The notes below the pieces were generated by a model that saw only the letters and a program-made list of their open reading frames with translations, ran no database searches and was not told the DNA's origin. Positions 45,458-57,541 of a DNA stretch of 64,000 nucleotides are shown here, one piece after another (the first letter of the stretch is position 1; each line of letters begins with the position of its first letter). Source of the DNA: Clytia hemisphaerica (taxonomy: Eukaryota; Cnidaria; Hydrozoa; Leptothecata; Clytiidae). Position numbers and translations under genes: made by a program. Location of the stretch: positions 451,349 through 515,348 of the forward strand of contig CACVBU010000501.1 in the NCBI GenBank assembly GCA_902728285.1, read 5' to 3'.

Positions 45458-47189
45458 ATGAATCGTGATACACTGGTTACTGAACTTTTGGAACTGCTGC
45501 CTAGAGGTAATTGCAAGAAAGATAAAAAAAAAGTCAGTAGAAGAAGAAAAAGACTTGCTGCTTCCTTGGAGGTTTGAAAAATTGTCTGATCATTACATTC
45601 AATATTTTTTAAAGTATACTTTTCACAAGTTTTGAACTTTTTAGTAACTGACCAGTAGTTCCAGTTCTAAAGTCTTTTTCTAATTTTTAATGATAATGAT
45701 ACCACAATATCATAGCTTATATTATGCATTTTCTTTTCTACAGAAAGATATAGACCAATTACTGAAAAGTGAATCGATTGAAACCATTCGTGCTAAATTA
45801 TGGAGCCAGATCTACCAGAAGTATCGACTCAATAAGCAAATAGCAATACCCGAAATAATCGCAGAGGGTTTACAAAGTAGCGAGAAATTGGTAAGTAACT
45901 TGCCTGTTTAAAGTCACGGTTTTGACTGAGCCTGACTGAGCCGTTTTTATGTTTTCAGCATTAAGCCTGAAATTGTTCTGTTCTAATTTTCAAGGTAAAT
46001 TCTAGGGTTTTTCTTGCCCCTACATGTTTTATCCCCTTCAACCCTTGATTTGCTCATAGATCAGCTATTTCAGGCTGTTTTGGAATTGTTCTTATTTTTT
46101 GTCATTTTTGAGCCTCGTCATTTGTCTTTGTAAAATTATTCTCATTCCACCTTAGTCATGTCAAAAAAATAATTTTCAAACTCAGCAATTTTTTTGTGTG
46201 AAACCTAAATAAAACTTATTGTTATATTTTCTACATTCCAAATTTAGGTTGATGATCTTGATCTCACAGTTAATCGTTTCGAGTTGCAAATCTATGAGAA
46301 AATTGCTGACCTCATTCACAAGGAAAAACTGCATTCCAAACTTGGCGTTAATCTCTCAGCCCGCTCAGCTCAGTTGGGAGCTGCTGCAATATGTTGTGGG
46401 ATAACTGGTTTTGTTAATGAAGAATTGTTTCGGAAAATCGATATAGAGATCATTAACTGTAATGATATTACCGGAATATCATTTGTGAAAGATATAAACA
46501 TATTTACCATTTTTGATGGATTCTTTGGGGAGAATTATGTGACAGTTAAAGAGATAGCTGATTCTTCCATCATACAAAATTCAAGTCACTCTATTGTTTT
46601 AACTAATGAGCTGAAACTAATGAAATACCTTGGTCCGCATCAAAATTTGATCAAACCTTATGGACTCACAGAATTACATGGTACTGCTGGACTTGTGTTG
46701 GATGGTGATTACAGATTTGGTTTCAATCGTTATTTCCAAGCACACAGTCCTTTTGGAATCTTAACCGTTGGGGCCCTGTTTCGTGACATAGTTTCATCAG
46801 TCGAGTTTCTTCACCTGAAGAATGTTGTTCACCTAAATATAATAGAGGATTCATTCGTCCTGAAGTTTGATTTTGCTAAAGAACGGTACTATGCTATACT
46901 ATATGATTTTTCGTGCTGTTGCTTTATATCAGATGTTAAAACTCTAACACCTACTTTACAGGAGAGATTTAAAGCAACAAATCATCTCCCAAATGAAGTT
47001 TTGAAAGGCAAACAGAAACCATCACTTAACTGTGATATCTACAGTGTTGGTGTAATGATGTCACACTTTTCAAATAGATTAAATACTATGGAAGAACAAT
47101 CAATCATTGACCAAGCTGCAATCAAACTCTTGAACAATACAACCCAATATTTTAATAATTGTCTTTATGATTTTTTCAAGTTTGTTTAA
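45458..47189 (+). CDS. Pseudokinase-domain protein, three exons, about 400 residues
   Basis: Exons 45458-45571, 45744-45890 and 46248-47189, all phase 0 with good sites (GAG|GTTTGA, CTACAG, TTG|GTAAGT, TTTAG). The start is the first ATG. The N-terminus is lysine-rich, then comes a helical region (LWSQIYQKYRLNKQIAI; SARSAQLGAAAICCGITG). The C-terminal 230 residues resemble a protein kinase: VTVKEIADSS, NELKLMKYLGPHQNLIKPYG, VSSVEFLHLKNVVHLNI, AILYDFSCC and CDIYSVGVMMS. The HRD catalytic triplet is HLN and DFG is DFS, and the glycine loop is poor, so catalysis is unlikely. It may act as a scaffold or receptor partner. No signal peptide or membrane segment is seen. The gene is intact and follows an LTR directly. 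Confidence 0.78.
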
Positions 47190-47442
47190 GGTGATACCTG
47201 GTGATACACCTTTTGGATATTTCTTATACTCTTATAACTGTGTTAACTGTTCATCTGCTCAGATCAAGTCTTGAAAATCTTCTGTTCTTTTTAATCCTTT
47301 TTTCAAGATAACCCTCGTTTAACCCTGATTGGCTGAGTCTTGGTTTAAGAACCTCTGACTTTTATTGAAAATTGCACCTGGTGAATTTTTTAGGCTTAAT
47401 TACTAAGTACTTAATGTCATTCATGTATGGTCTAGTATTTAT

Positions 47443-48789
47443 TGGACCTACCTCCGGGTGCCCCGGTGGAGGTTCTATAAATTAACCCATGTCCGTTCGT
47501 TCGTTCGTTCGTCCGTCCGTCTGTTACCAGCTTTTCTCAGGATTGGCTCATTAGTTTTTTCTGATTTTTTTCTCAATGATGCAAAATGGCAATGCCCAGA
47601 ACGTGACGGAGCCCGATTTTTGAGAAAAAATTTATTTGGGCAAATTTGGGCCAAAAACTACCTAAAAATAGAGTTTTTTGGACTTTGTGCAAAATCCTGT
47701 CATTACTTTTTTCTGATTTTTTGTACAAAGATGGAGGGCAAGATTCTCTAAAGAATGGCTGAAGTGGTTTTTCCCGGAAAATTCTTATTCGCCTTAAAAA
47801 ACGGATTTTCGTATTTTGGGGGAAATTCCCTTTAACCAAATAAGAAAATATAGCTTTTAACAATGTTAACTCATTGTTTTTTTCTGATTTTATGCACAAT
47901 GATGCAAAATGGCAATGCCTAAAATGTGTCGGAGCCCGATTTTCGAAAAAATATATATTTGGGCAAATTTGGGCCAAAAACTACCTAAAAATAGGGTTTT
48001 TTGGACTTTGTGCAAAATCCTATCATTACTTTTTTCTGATTTTTTGTACAAAGATGTAGGGCAAGATTCTCTAAAGTATGGCTGAAGTGGTTTTTCCCGG
48101 AAAATTCTTTTTCGCCTTAAAAAACGGATTTTCGTATTTTGGGGAAATTCCCTTTAACCAAATAAGAAAATATAGCTTTTCTCAAAGTTGACTCATTATT
48201 TTTTTCTGATTTTTTGCACAATGATGCAAAATGGCAATGCCTAAAATGTTACGGAGCCAGATTTTCGAAAAAAATATATTTGGGCAAAATGTGGGCCAAA
48301 AACTGCCTAAAATAGGGTTTTTTGGACTTTGTGCAAAATCCTGTTATTACTTTTTTCTGATTTTTTGTACAAAGATGGAGGGCAAGATTTTCTAAAGAAT
48401 GACTGAAGTGGTTCTTCCTGGGAAATTCTTATTCGCCTTAAAAGACGGATTTTGGTATTTTGGGGAAATTCCCTTTAACCAAATAAGAAAATATAGCTTT
48501 TCTCGATGTTGACTCATAATTTTTTTCTGATTTTTTGCACAATGATGCAAAATGGCAATGCCCAAAATGTGAGCCAGATTTTTAAGGGAAATTATTTTGG
48601 GCAAATTTGGGCCAAAAACAGCTTAAAAGGTTTTTTGGGCCTGAATGGTGATTTTCGTATTTGGGGAAATTCCTTTTTACCATTTTACATTATTCAACAC
48701 ACAAGCTTTATTTTTCCATTCTGAATTTTTGTACAATTATTGTCACTTTTTCCTTATTTTCATCTGATGTTAATCATTAGGTAGGTCCA
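47443..48789 (+). mobile_element. TGGACCTACC element, copy 3
   Basis: Ends are TGGACCTACC and the exact complement GGTAGGTCCA. A (CGTT)n/(CCGT)n tract follows CTATAAATTAACC near the left end. The body has three to four tandem units of about 310 bp with TTTGGGCCAAAAACTACCTA and GGAAATTCCCTTTAACCAAA. No gene is present. This copy best defines the family's termini. Confidence 0.82.
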
Positions 48790-49015
48790 TTCAGCATGTT
48801 GCTTGTTTTTATTTTAGGACTTTTTGTTGTAGTACAATTTTTTTATTGATTTATTTATCATGTCGCTATTCATTATTGAGAAAAAGTATATGAATCTGAA
48901 TTTTCAGAGCCTCTCGTTATTGATTTCAAATAGATTTGTGTCCGTCTTTTAGAGAATTCTTTAAGAAAAATCTTACACTTTAGAACTAAAACATGAAAAC
49001 TGAATTCCATGAATA
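48790..49015. other. Short non-coding spacer
   Basis: AT-rich, with no gene or repeat recognised. Confidence 0.4.
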
Positions 49016-49700
49016 GTTTACCAAAAACTTAGTTCATTTATGATATTGGAACGCATTTTTAAAGCACTTGAAATAGCTTCAGAGAGTGACTTTCGGGTTG
49101 ACTCCAAGGTGATTTTCTTGTGTTGTTTACCAAAAACTTAGTTCATTTATGATATTGAAACGCATTTTTAAAGCACTTGAAATAGCTTCAGAGAGTGACT
49201 TTCGGGTTGACTTCAAGGTGATTTTCATGTGTTGTTTACCAAAAACTTAGTTCATTTATGATATTGAAACGCATTTTTAAAGCACTTGAAATAGCTTCAG
49301 AGAGTGACTTTCGGGTTGACTCCAAGGTGATTTTCATGTGTAGTTTACCAAAAACTTAGTTCATTTATGATATTGAAACGCATTTTTAAAGCACTTGAAA
49401 TAGCTTCAGAGAGTGACTTTCGGGTTGACTCCAAGGTGATTTTCTTGTGTTGTTTACCAAAAACTTAGTTCATTTATGATATTGGAACGCATTTTTAAAG
49501 CACTTGAAATAGCTTCAGAGAGTGACTTTCGGGTTGACTCCAAGGTGATTGTCATGTGTAGTTTACCAAAAACTTAGTTCATTTATGATATTGAAACGCA
49601 TTTTTAAAGCACTTGAAAAAGCTTCAGAGGGTGACTTTCGGGTTGACTCCAAGGTGATTTTCTTGTGTAGTTTACCAAAAACTTAGTTCATTTATGATAT
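49016..49700. repeat. Tandem array, 109-bp unit, 6.3 copies, near-identical
   Basis: The unit runs from GTTTACCAAAAACTTAGTTC through ATTTATGATATTGAAACGC and GCTTCAGAGAGTGACTTTCG to CAAGGTGATTTTCATGTGT. Copies differ at only a few positions (for example CTTGTGTT against CATGTGTA), so the array has expanded recently or is being homogenised. Confidence 0.93.
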
Positions 49701-50064
49701 GTTTGGTTTTAGCGACTTTTGACTCAAACCTTTGACAACTTTAAAAGCAAGCCTTGCAAATCTTTTACTGACCATTAAAAATACAAAATGTGATTACACC
49801 AATTTTAAGCTTGAAAATTTTAAGAGAATTTGGACCTGGATTTTGGATAAAATCTTTAGCAACTCCAGACCTGACTCGAAAGATAGAGTTTCTTATAAAA
49901 ATGTGTAGGGTTTTATAAAATGATGCATTGTCGATGATTACTCCCATTCTAAATCAATACCCTATAAATCCAAAAGTGGTCGATGCCTGGTTTCGAGGTC
50001 AAATGTTTACGTGTGAAAAGTTTTTCAAGAAAATCTTTTATTTAAAATGATATCTTATCTACCT
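49701..50064. other. Non-coding stretch
   Basis: No recognised gene or repeat. Confidence 0.4.
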
Positions 50065-50066
50065 TA

Positions 50067-50459
50067 TCGGCCCTTTTTAAGCCGTCTCTTATTTAACGCC
50101 GGCCCTCATTCTGCCACAGGCTAATTTTGGGCCTACGCCAATTAGCGCCGTAAATAACGCTAAAACTTAAAAATCAATATTCAGACTTCAAAAACAGTAA
50201 ATATTAACGAAAATTTAATTAAAATGTCAACTTTCGGTAGTAAACTGTTCAAAATTCCATTGAAAATCACTGATTTTCATGAAATTTTGGATATAGAGTA
50301 AAAAAATGTGATAGTTTAAATTTCATCCTAAAAATCCTTTACATTGAAAAAAATGGTTGAAAATTAACGCCGCTTTAAGTAAAAGTTGCAAAATTTTGGC
50401 CCTTTTAACACCGGCACTTATTACGCAATGAGCCCAAAAATAACGCCAATAAGGGCCCA
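50067..50459. mobile_element. MITE-like element, TTAACGCC variant, TA duplication
   Basis: Ends are TCGGCCCTT and AAGGGCCCA (one mismatch), with TA on both sides (50065-50066, 50460-50461). The body has TTAACGCC, AATTAGCGCC and AAATAACGC words. It has the same architecture as the TTTGGCGG and TTTTAGCG elements but a third word. Confidence 0.65.
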
Positions 50460-51088
50460 TAAAATGATATTGTTACTTTGCTGCTTACCCGAGTACGTAA
50501 AACTCAGTTATTCTCAGTTTAACGTATTTAATTACCCAACTCATTACACTGAGTTTTCCGAGTACATAAAACTTTGTCATTCTCCGTATAACGCATTTAA
50601 ATTATAAGGAAAAGTAATACGGATATATCATAAGTTAAGCGTAAATGGGGAAACTTCGGAAAATAGCTTTATTGTCAAGCCTGAGTTGTACGATTAAATG
50701 AGAGGTTATGCGTAATTGTTTAACTACGGAATACAATTATTAGGAAATCCATTAGCATAAAAGTTTCCTCGCTTTTTTAGCCCAAAAACCTGCTATTAAG
50801 TACAAAATATGTATTTAAATTGCTTTAAAAGAAGGCGTATTTTGACTTTAATCTAATTTTAATTTCGTTACACAAAACTTTCTTTTGTTAGGGGCGTTCA
50901 TCCGAAGGAATTGTTTAAAAAAGGGGGTGTTTACTATATAGTTTATGTCAAGAGATGGGCGTTAAAAAGAAGATTATGTTTTTTCGAAGTCATACAGTAT
51001 CTCCCGGGGTGGGGTACTTAGGCAAATGGAGGGTACGGTATGTGCCGCCCTTAAGGGTACCTCTTTTGGATTTCCAAAGCTGAAGTAC

Positions 51089-51515
51089 CTGAGGAAAATC
51101 TTTCTTAGATTTGAAATTGCTGAACAGTAATGTGAGTGGTTTTCAGAGTCTTGAAACGTTGAAACATTCTTCCTTATATGTGACCAAAAGTCTTTTCTCA
51201 TTTGGTTCTCATCGAAATATTTGTGCAGAATAATTCGGAAGATATCAAATAAACAATTTCATTACCTTAAGGGATCTGGTTCCCTCCGAAGACAACCAAA
51301 AGAATAAATGATCAGTGCACCAACATGTTGAAACTGCCCAGTCCAGTTTTTTCTGAAAAAGGTAATCATAAAATGGTACAAAATTGTTGAAATAATCCAA
51401 ACACCAGTTATTGCTAATTCCATTAGGGAACCAAAATATATAATGCTCTGAGGGAGAAGAAGTACATTGCCAATATTAATTAAGCATAGATAATCAAACA
51501 ATTTCTTATAAGATA
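51089..51515 (-). CDS. Possible two-exon fragment of a membrane protein
   Basis: On the minus strand, about 51515-51266 encodes roughly 83 residues with two hydrophobic segments (LCLINIGNVLLLPQSIIYFG and LAITGVWIISTILYHFMITF) and ends at AAG|GTAATG. A second piece, about 51193-51089, would join in phase after AAATGAG and encodes KDFWSHIRKNVSTF and CSAISNLRKIF before CAG|GTACTT. No start, stop or family was recognised, and the second acceptor is weak. It may be part of a longer gene or a relic. Confidence 0.3.
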
Positions 51516-51970
51516 CACCATGAACAGTTTAAAAGTTCATTTTGATAGCAGCTTAACAAAACCAAAACTCTTTCCTTTTCATTAGTTTCAGATAATGAGA
51601 AATCCCCAATCTATCAGCGCCTGGAACCAAAAGGTACACCATCTTATTTCACGGCTTGAAAAAAAATTAATATTACAACTGTCTGAATAGGGTTGCTTTT
51701 GCGTGAAATTTGGACTTTTCCTGATGACTGACACAATTTCAAGCCGCATTACTTTTCAATCTTTAACCACTTCAAAACCAAACTAAAACTGATATGTTTG
51801 TTGTAACTGTTCTGTTTGATTCATGTACAATTAGTTTTGAAACAACTTTTAAAGACCTATAACTTTTTTAATAAGGTAACAATAAATTATCATTAGCAAG
51901 GGAATAAGCATATGACAATAAATCTTTAAAATTTATAGCTAAAGTGTCATGCACCAATTGCAGAATTGTA

Positions 51971-54900
51971 ATGGCTGAATTGGAGGAGACCAAAAGAAAA
52001 CTCAAAAAAAAAGGTCAGTTTACACCACTTTAATCACTTAATAAAATTTTTTATTTTGCTATTCAATAAATGTTGCAACATGTCCATTCATTTTTTCTGA
52101 ATTGCTTAATTGTTAAAATTACGTAGAACTTTAAATTGCAACAACGAAAACAAAAATAAAATTTAATATTCTGAATGCTTAAACATCTCAAGGCTGGTTA
52201 GGAAGTCAGCGATAAGTAACACCTTTAAGAATGTAACAATAAGATTATCTTCTCTTAGAAAATCAATTGAGACAAATCCAACCATGCTGGTTCCTGACAT
52301 TGTGTCAGCTATTGAGAAATTAAATCACTTTGTGGGTGGAGACAAAGTGAGTTTTTCATTGAGTGTTATAATTGTTATCTTAAAATTGAATTTTATTAAT
52401 TTAACCTGTCTCAAACTTTATTTTCAGTAGTTCGAGTCAATTCATTGTAAGCCTAAAAACATTCCTAATAGCAAATCTCATATTACATTAGGTTGTTGAG
52501 GAAAGCTTGGGAAGATCTTTCTCAAATGACGAGCCATTATTGCCGACTAATCAACAGGTAAGAATGATGCACCTTAATTTAATAAAGCTAACAATTTGAT
52601 TAAGACGAAACTTGAATCATAATTCAAATTGTGATTTTTCTTACAACATGATCCTCAAATATTCGCATTAAGTATGTTCCCTCACGAAGTTTTTATTTGG
52701 TATTGGAAATTATGTTTCTTGTCTGTACTATCAAATATGTTTTTTTAGAGTATGGGGTGCATCTCACCACTACCACACAATTCCTTAAAGGCAAAATCAT
52801 ACTTCCTGACACCCAAGCTAAAAGCTACATCCACACCCAAGACAACACCCTCCTCCATCAACAAATCAAACAAAACAGCATCATCAATATCATCCCCAGT
52901 AAACAAGCCCATCCAAACATCATCGTCAGTTGTCAGCAAGTCCATCCAAACGTCATCCTCGGTCAGCAAGCCAATCAAAAAGTCATCCTCAGTCAGCAAG
53001 CCAATCCAAAAGTCACCATCCACTTTAAGCAAGCCCATCCAAATAGCCACACCAAATCATAATTCAATACCAATAGAAAGTCAGACAGCAACCAACCAAT
53101 CAAGTCTAACTTCAAATAATTCATCTAATGAAACATCAGCTGGGGTGAGAAACTTTCGCTACTTTGAAACGCTTATCTCAAATGTCACCCTCATTTCAAA
53201 TCTTTTAGATCTCAACCGTGTAACCCTAGATTTTAAGAAATACATTTATTATGACTTTTGTCCGACAACCAATACTTCTTTGAGGGCACTTCCCATAAAA
53301 CACTAATTAAACTTGTCTTTCACACCTTTCAGACCAGCACCCCTGTAAGATATAAATTGCTATCTGAAACTTGATACAAAACATAAAAAATCAAATGATT
53401 CAAAATTTTCTCTATTTAGTTAAAACAGCTGGGTGATTGCACACCGCGCATTTTTTTAACAGACATGGAGATGACAAGGATTAGGGCGAAAACAAACAAC
53501 ATGGCATCTTGGCGCAAATTTGTAAATTTAATCCTGGGTTTTAAAATTTACAAAGGACGAACTTAAAAAGTAAGTAACACTTTTTACTTACTTTAATCGT
53601 AGACATTTTAGCGAAACTAATTTTAGCATATATCAGCGAGTCAGGAAAATCTTGATTTTTTTTGGATTTATTTTAGCGAATCGCAATTTCAAAAAAATTT
53701 ATGTGGATAAATTTTAGCGAATATTCGTATTACATTATTGATTTAATTTGTTTTCTTGTATTTCTTTGCTCTGAAACCCTTCCTATTAATACAGCCCTGT
53801 GAATCCAGGTCGGCATTTGGCAATGCCGACCTGAAAGCTGACGTAACTTGAGCTGAAGTTTGCTTTTATTTGCCGACGTAAACCCATATTGAAAAAAAAG
53901 AGTATAATCTGGGGCAGCAGGCTTGTCAACAGCCCAAGGATTTAGAAATCTTAGTTGACAAATGCAAAATTTGACCTAAACTTTAATAATTTTTTTTAAA
54001 ATTTTTATCTACTAGAAGTTCAGCTTTAGGATTACCAGATAGAAAGACCGGACGAGTAAGACCTGCGTTAAATCCATTCATCATTAATGAATTATCAAGT
54101 AAGTAAAATTCTTTCCTCTAACACTGACAATTGAAAATATAATTCAGTCTGGGAAATCCTCTCAATTGCACGCTTATGATCTGAGGGCGTAAGCGCACAA
54201 TTGCATGGTTATAATTACGCCCGCTCCCGCCCCGGCTGAAATTGCTTAGGGATATCAAGGGGTTCAGAATTCTCTAATTCGGGCGAAGGCATGGTTTAAC
54301 AGGCAATCCATTTTTACGGAATCTTCTTCTACGATAAATTTTGAGTAAAACTGCCCTAGGCTTTTGAAATTCAACAGAGCTTTCGGAAGGAATTGCGTGT
54401 CAGAATAATAAAGGGTGCAATTGCACGCTTACCGTTTACCGCCCGTCTCAGAACAATTCCGATAAGCGTGTAATTACACACTTAAAAATTCTGCCATTTT
54501 AATAACCGTGCAATTGCGCGCTTACAGCCTCGGAACATAAGCGTGCAATTGAGAGGATTTCCCAGACTGTAATTCCTTTATGTCACCTTTATCCTAATCA
54601 GCTGATTTTCTGATACAGAAAAGACAAGTCAAATTTAACTAATTGTCCCAATTTAATTTAATTTTAGAGAATAGTTAATCATCTAGGTTTTGTACTTTCA
54701 AGTTTCAGAAGTTGACAGAGGACTGATAAAAATAAAGACTTACCTGAATGATTATTTATCATGATTTTACTCAATTTTAGCATATACATCAAGGAGGTGG
54801 CCATTCGGTTCAGCAGGAGGATGCAGAGAAACTGATGTTACCAAAGTCATCAATGTAAAGTGTAACACTGCACGAAAGCCACGTAAGTAGTTCATTGTAG

Positions 54901-55207
54901 ATGATAAAAGAGATGTTTGTAGATTGCTGCAGTTTCATTAAAATTTGGACATTTCTGACTTCGATTCACGGCTTCGCTTCTTGGGGAAAGAAGTAGCTCA
55001 CGTTTGTTTGTTTTTGATCAATCGTTCCATTTTGTGTATTTTACAGAATGTTTTATAAATGGTCTTTTACAGAACGCAATAAAAAGTCTAATGCACAATG
55101 TTTATTTTGCCGAACAGTAGTGCATTTTCATTGGCAGTATACGCGGGATTTTTTCTCTTTCAGCTTCTAACAAAAAGTCGAACGCGGATGACGAAGCGGA
55201 AGAATAA
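51971..55207 (+). CDS. BEN-domain protein, seven exons
   Basis: Exons: 51971-52013, 52259-52346, 52492-52557, 52749-53144, 54016-54098, 54781-54882 and 55164-55207 (TAA). Exons 2-4 agree in phase 0, and exons 5-7 agree in phase 1. Exon 1 encodes a charged start (MAELEETKRKLKKK). Exon 2 has LVPDIVSAIEKLNHFVGG. Exon 4 is a long Ser/Lys-rich linker with repeats of SSSVSKPIQK. Exons 5 and 6 encode what looks like the C-terminal half of a BEN domain (GRVRPALNPFIINELS; WPFGSAGGCRETD; VTKVINVKCNTARKP), a DNA- or chromatin-binding fold. Exon 7 is a short acidic tail. Two junctions do not fit: exon 1 to 2, where translation may instead start at an ATG in exon 2, and exon 4 to 5, where an exon carrying the BEN N-terminal half is probably missing. 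A strong acceptor with a possible 12-nt microexon lies at about 53332-53343. Confidence 0.6.
53145..54015. other. BEN gene intron with repeats
   Basis: Contains a TTTTAGCG-type element from 53591 and a short perfect hairpin (CAGGTCGGCATT against AATGCCGACCTG) at about 53811-53842. The missing first half of the BEN domain might lie here, but no exon was recognised. Confidence 0.4.
53591..53792. mobile_element. Truncated TTTTAGCG-family element
   Basis: Starts CTTTAATCGTAGACATTTTA after TA and follows the element at 5255-5609 through CCCTTCCTATTAAT, then stops. The right half with the second inverted repeat is absent. Confidence 0.75.
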
Positions 55208-55439
55208 CACCGCCCGCCTCAGAAGCCACCCGTCCGCCCGTGAGATCGCGGTTCACGGTTCGCCTTTACCGTTGGCCTTTTATCTTTTAGCGCTGGATTA
55301 TTTGGTCTGTAATTATTTTTTTTAAGGAGATTTCATTCTCTTTTTATTAATTTGTGAATCTCAAGAAACTTACAGTGAAATTAATATTGTTGTTCTTTTT
55401 TTTATCACCTGAATGATGTTTTTTATTCTGGAACATCGG
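55208..55439. other. 3' flank of the BEN gene
   Basis: AT-rich, probably 3' untranslated region and spacer. No gene is seen. Confidence 0.35.
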
Positions 55440-55582
55440 AAAACATCACATACTAAAACTTCGAAAATTTGCATACTTGTATTGATTATATTGAATGCAT
55501 ACTAAATCAAGTATGCAATTTTATTGAATGCATACTAACCAAGTATGCAATCAAATTAAGTATCCATTTAATGAATGTATAC
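55440..55582. repeat. AAGTATGCAT motif array, left part
   Basis: Several TTGCATACTTG, GAATGCATACTAA and AAGTATGCAA words in both orientations. The same motif array resumes at 60717-60965, right of the two Harbinger elements, so the insertions split one locus. Confidence 0.65.
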
Positions 55583-55585
55583 TAA

Positions 55586-57217
55586 AGGCCGGCGCAAATG
55601 AAGCCAACATTTGATCCAACATTCGAAATTTTCAATGTTGGATCGAATGTTGGCTTCATTTGCGCGCATTGAAAATTTCCAACTTTTTAAGAAATTTTGA
55701 GAATTCTAATGTTGGATGATGTTGGGTGAAGTTTGCTCGCGATCAAACTTTTCTTGCAACATTTTTGACAAAATGTTGCCGATAATTAATGTTGGGTCCA
55801 TTTGCGCGAGTTTTGACCCAACATTTGATTAAAACCTCCGTGATGAGTGCAAAACAACGACTGAGGGATATATTCGAACGTTCGAATGTTCGAAATCGAA
55901 CGTTTATGACAGTTTTCGAACGTTCGAATTTGCGAGAATATTTTGGGTGTGTCATCAAAAATGTTTCAAATCAGTTCAAAACAAAAAGAGAGAGTTTACA
56001 AGAAAAAGCAGCGATGAGTTTGACTGGAGAGCAACCTGCTGAAATAAATGATGCTGGTGAACCTAAGAGAGAGAGTCTGGAGAAAAAGAAGAAGAAAGCT
56101 CTCAAGGAGAAAGAGCGGCTTGCCAAGATGCCAAAAAGATTTTCTGAGATTCGACGGCCTCTACTGTGTCTGTAATTGTAAATTCGTTTTTCTTCGTTCA
56201 ACCCTTGCTGGGGAAAAGGCTTCATCACAAATGGCCTTAGTGCAAATGCATCGTCTCCCAAAAAAACGTGCGGGACACTTTCCCCTGAAGAGCCTAATTT
56301 TTCTCCATTAGGAAGATCGACTGTTCCATCTTGAACCCCTTTCATTAGCGAAGTCCGATTCCAAATACCCGAATCATTTGCTCTCCCCGGGGTTCCTGCA
56401 TCTGCATAAAGACATTCGTAATTGGGACCAGCAACAGCCAAAAGAATAATAGAATGGGTATGCTTATAATTATAATACCGCTATCCTTTATTTTTTGGTT
56501 TTATAATTCGAATGTGTTTTCCGTCCACGGCGCCTAGAGCATGGGGATAGTTCCATCTTTCTTCAAAACATTTTGCAATCTTGGACCATTGGTCTTTGTT
56601 TTCAGGAGGCATCAGGAACTCGGGCTCTAATCGTTCTACGATAGCATTACAGCAGCCCTTGATGATATATGAAACGGCATTTGCACAGATTCTGAATTGA
56701 AAGCTCAGAGACTCTAAGCTTTCTCCAGTGGCCAAATATCGTAGGGTCAAAGAAAGTCGTTCATCAGCGTTGATAGGTCTTGTTCCACCAGATCTTTCTC
56801 TGGGTGAAGTAAGATCCGAGATCTTACTGAGAACGAACTGAAAGTCACGTACGTCCATCCTAAACATATCTCTGAACCCTATATGATCCTCCAAAATGAG
56901 CTCTTGAACAATGTTACTAAAATAGCCCTTTTCCTTGCGCCGTTTCAACCATTGTCTTGTTTTCCCTCTTCTTGGTTTCTCATCATCAGAGTCAACCAGC
57001 TCACTCAAGAGCACAACTGCCGTGAAGTCTTCCACCGTTGCCGCCATTATGACAAAGAAAATGAAAATGAAAATGAAAGTGAAAATGTTGGACGTTCACC
57101 TCAAATGACTTTTCATGCAACATTCCAAAGTTTGTGACGTCATTCGTTCTTTCAACATTTGACGCAACATTTAACAAAAAATGTTGGTTTGAATGTTGGC
57201 TTCATTTGCGCCGGCCT
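55586..57217. mobile_element. PIF/Harbinger element 1, internally deleted
   Basis: Inverted ends AGGCCGGCGCAAATGAAGCC and the complement, flanked by TAA (55583-55585, 57218-57220), the three-base TWA duplication typical of PIF/Harbinger. The 1.63-kb element keeps a transposase on the minus strand and a lysine-rich plus-strand remnant, but the transposase 3' end and most of the accessory gene are missing. Confidence 0.88.
56137..57047 (-). pseudogene. Harbinger transposase 1, stop codon and lost C-terminus
   Basis: Starts at ATG (57047). The N-terminal region has LRYLATGESLESLSFQFRI and the DDE core begins with GAVDGKHIRIIKP. TAG at 56481-56483 interrupts, after which the same frame continues RYYNYKHTHSIILLAVAGP, ADAGTPGRANDSGIWN (second Asp) and RRISENLFGIL (Glu). 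Coding similarity ends there, where element 2 continues with ANRWRIF, and the frame runs into lysine-rich sequence from the other strand. Both defects make it non-functional. It is diverged from the transposase of element 2, so it is not a deletion product of that copy. Confidence 0.85.
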
Positions 57218-57541
57218 TAAGCTAAGGCTACACTGATGATTTTTCAGGTGGCTGCAATGCAATTAGCGTTGCATTGCAAGCGCGCGAGAAATTGCAAAAT
57301 GTAGCACGTCAATTTTTTCTGCAATTGCTCTGCAACGCAATAAAAATATTGCAGAACAAATTGCAAGTGTCTGCAACAAAATCAGTTTGAACTGATTTTG
57401 TTGCAGAAGAATCTGCAATTTTTTGACGATGTATCTGACATTCCAATCTTATTACGCCATTCGAACGTCGGACCTTCGAAAATCGAATGTTTTGTAATTC
57501 GAATGTTTTATTTTTGAATGTTTTTTTGAAAAAGTTGTAAA

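Noticed and set aside
47573..47977. 134-codon minus ORF
   Set aside because: Lies in the tandem units of a TGGACCTACC element and shows the same low-complexity residues as the ORFs at 17-18 kb.
49016..49700. Regular repeats considered as a CRISPR array
   Set aside because: The whole 109-bp unit is conserved with no unique spacers, and the genome is eukaryotic.
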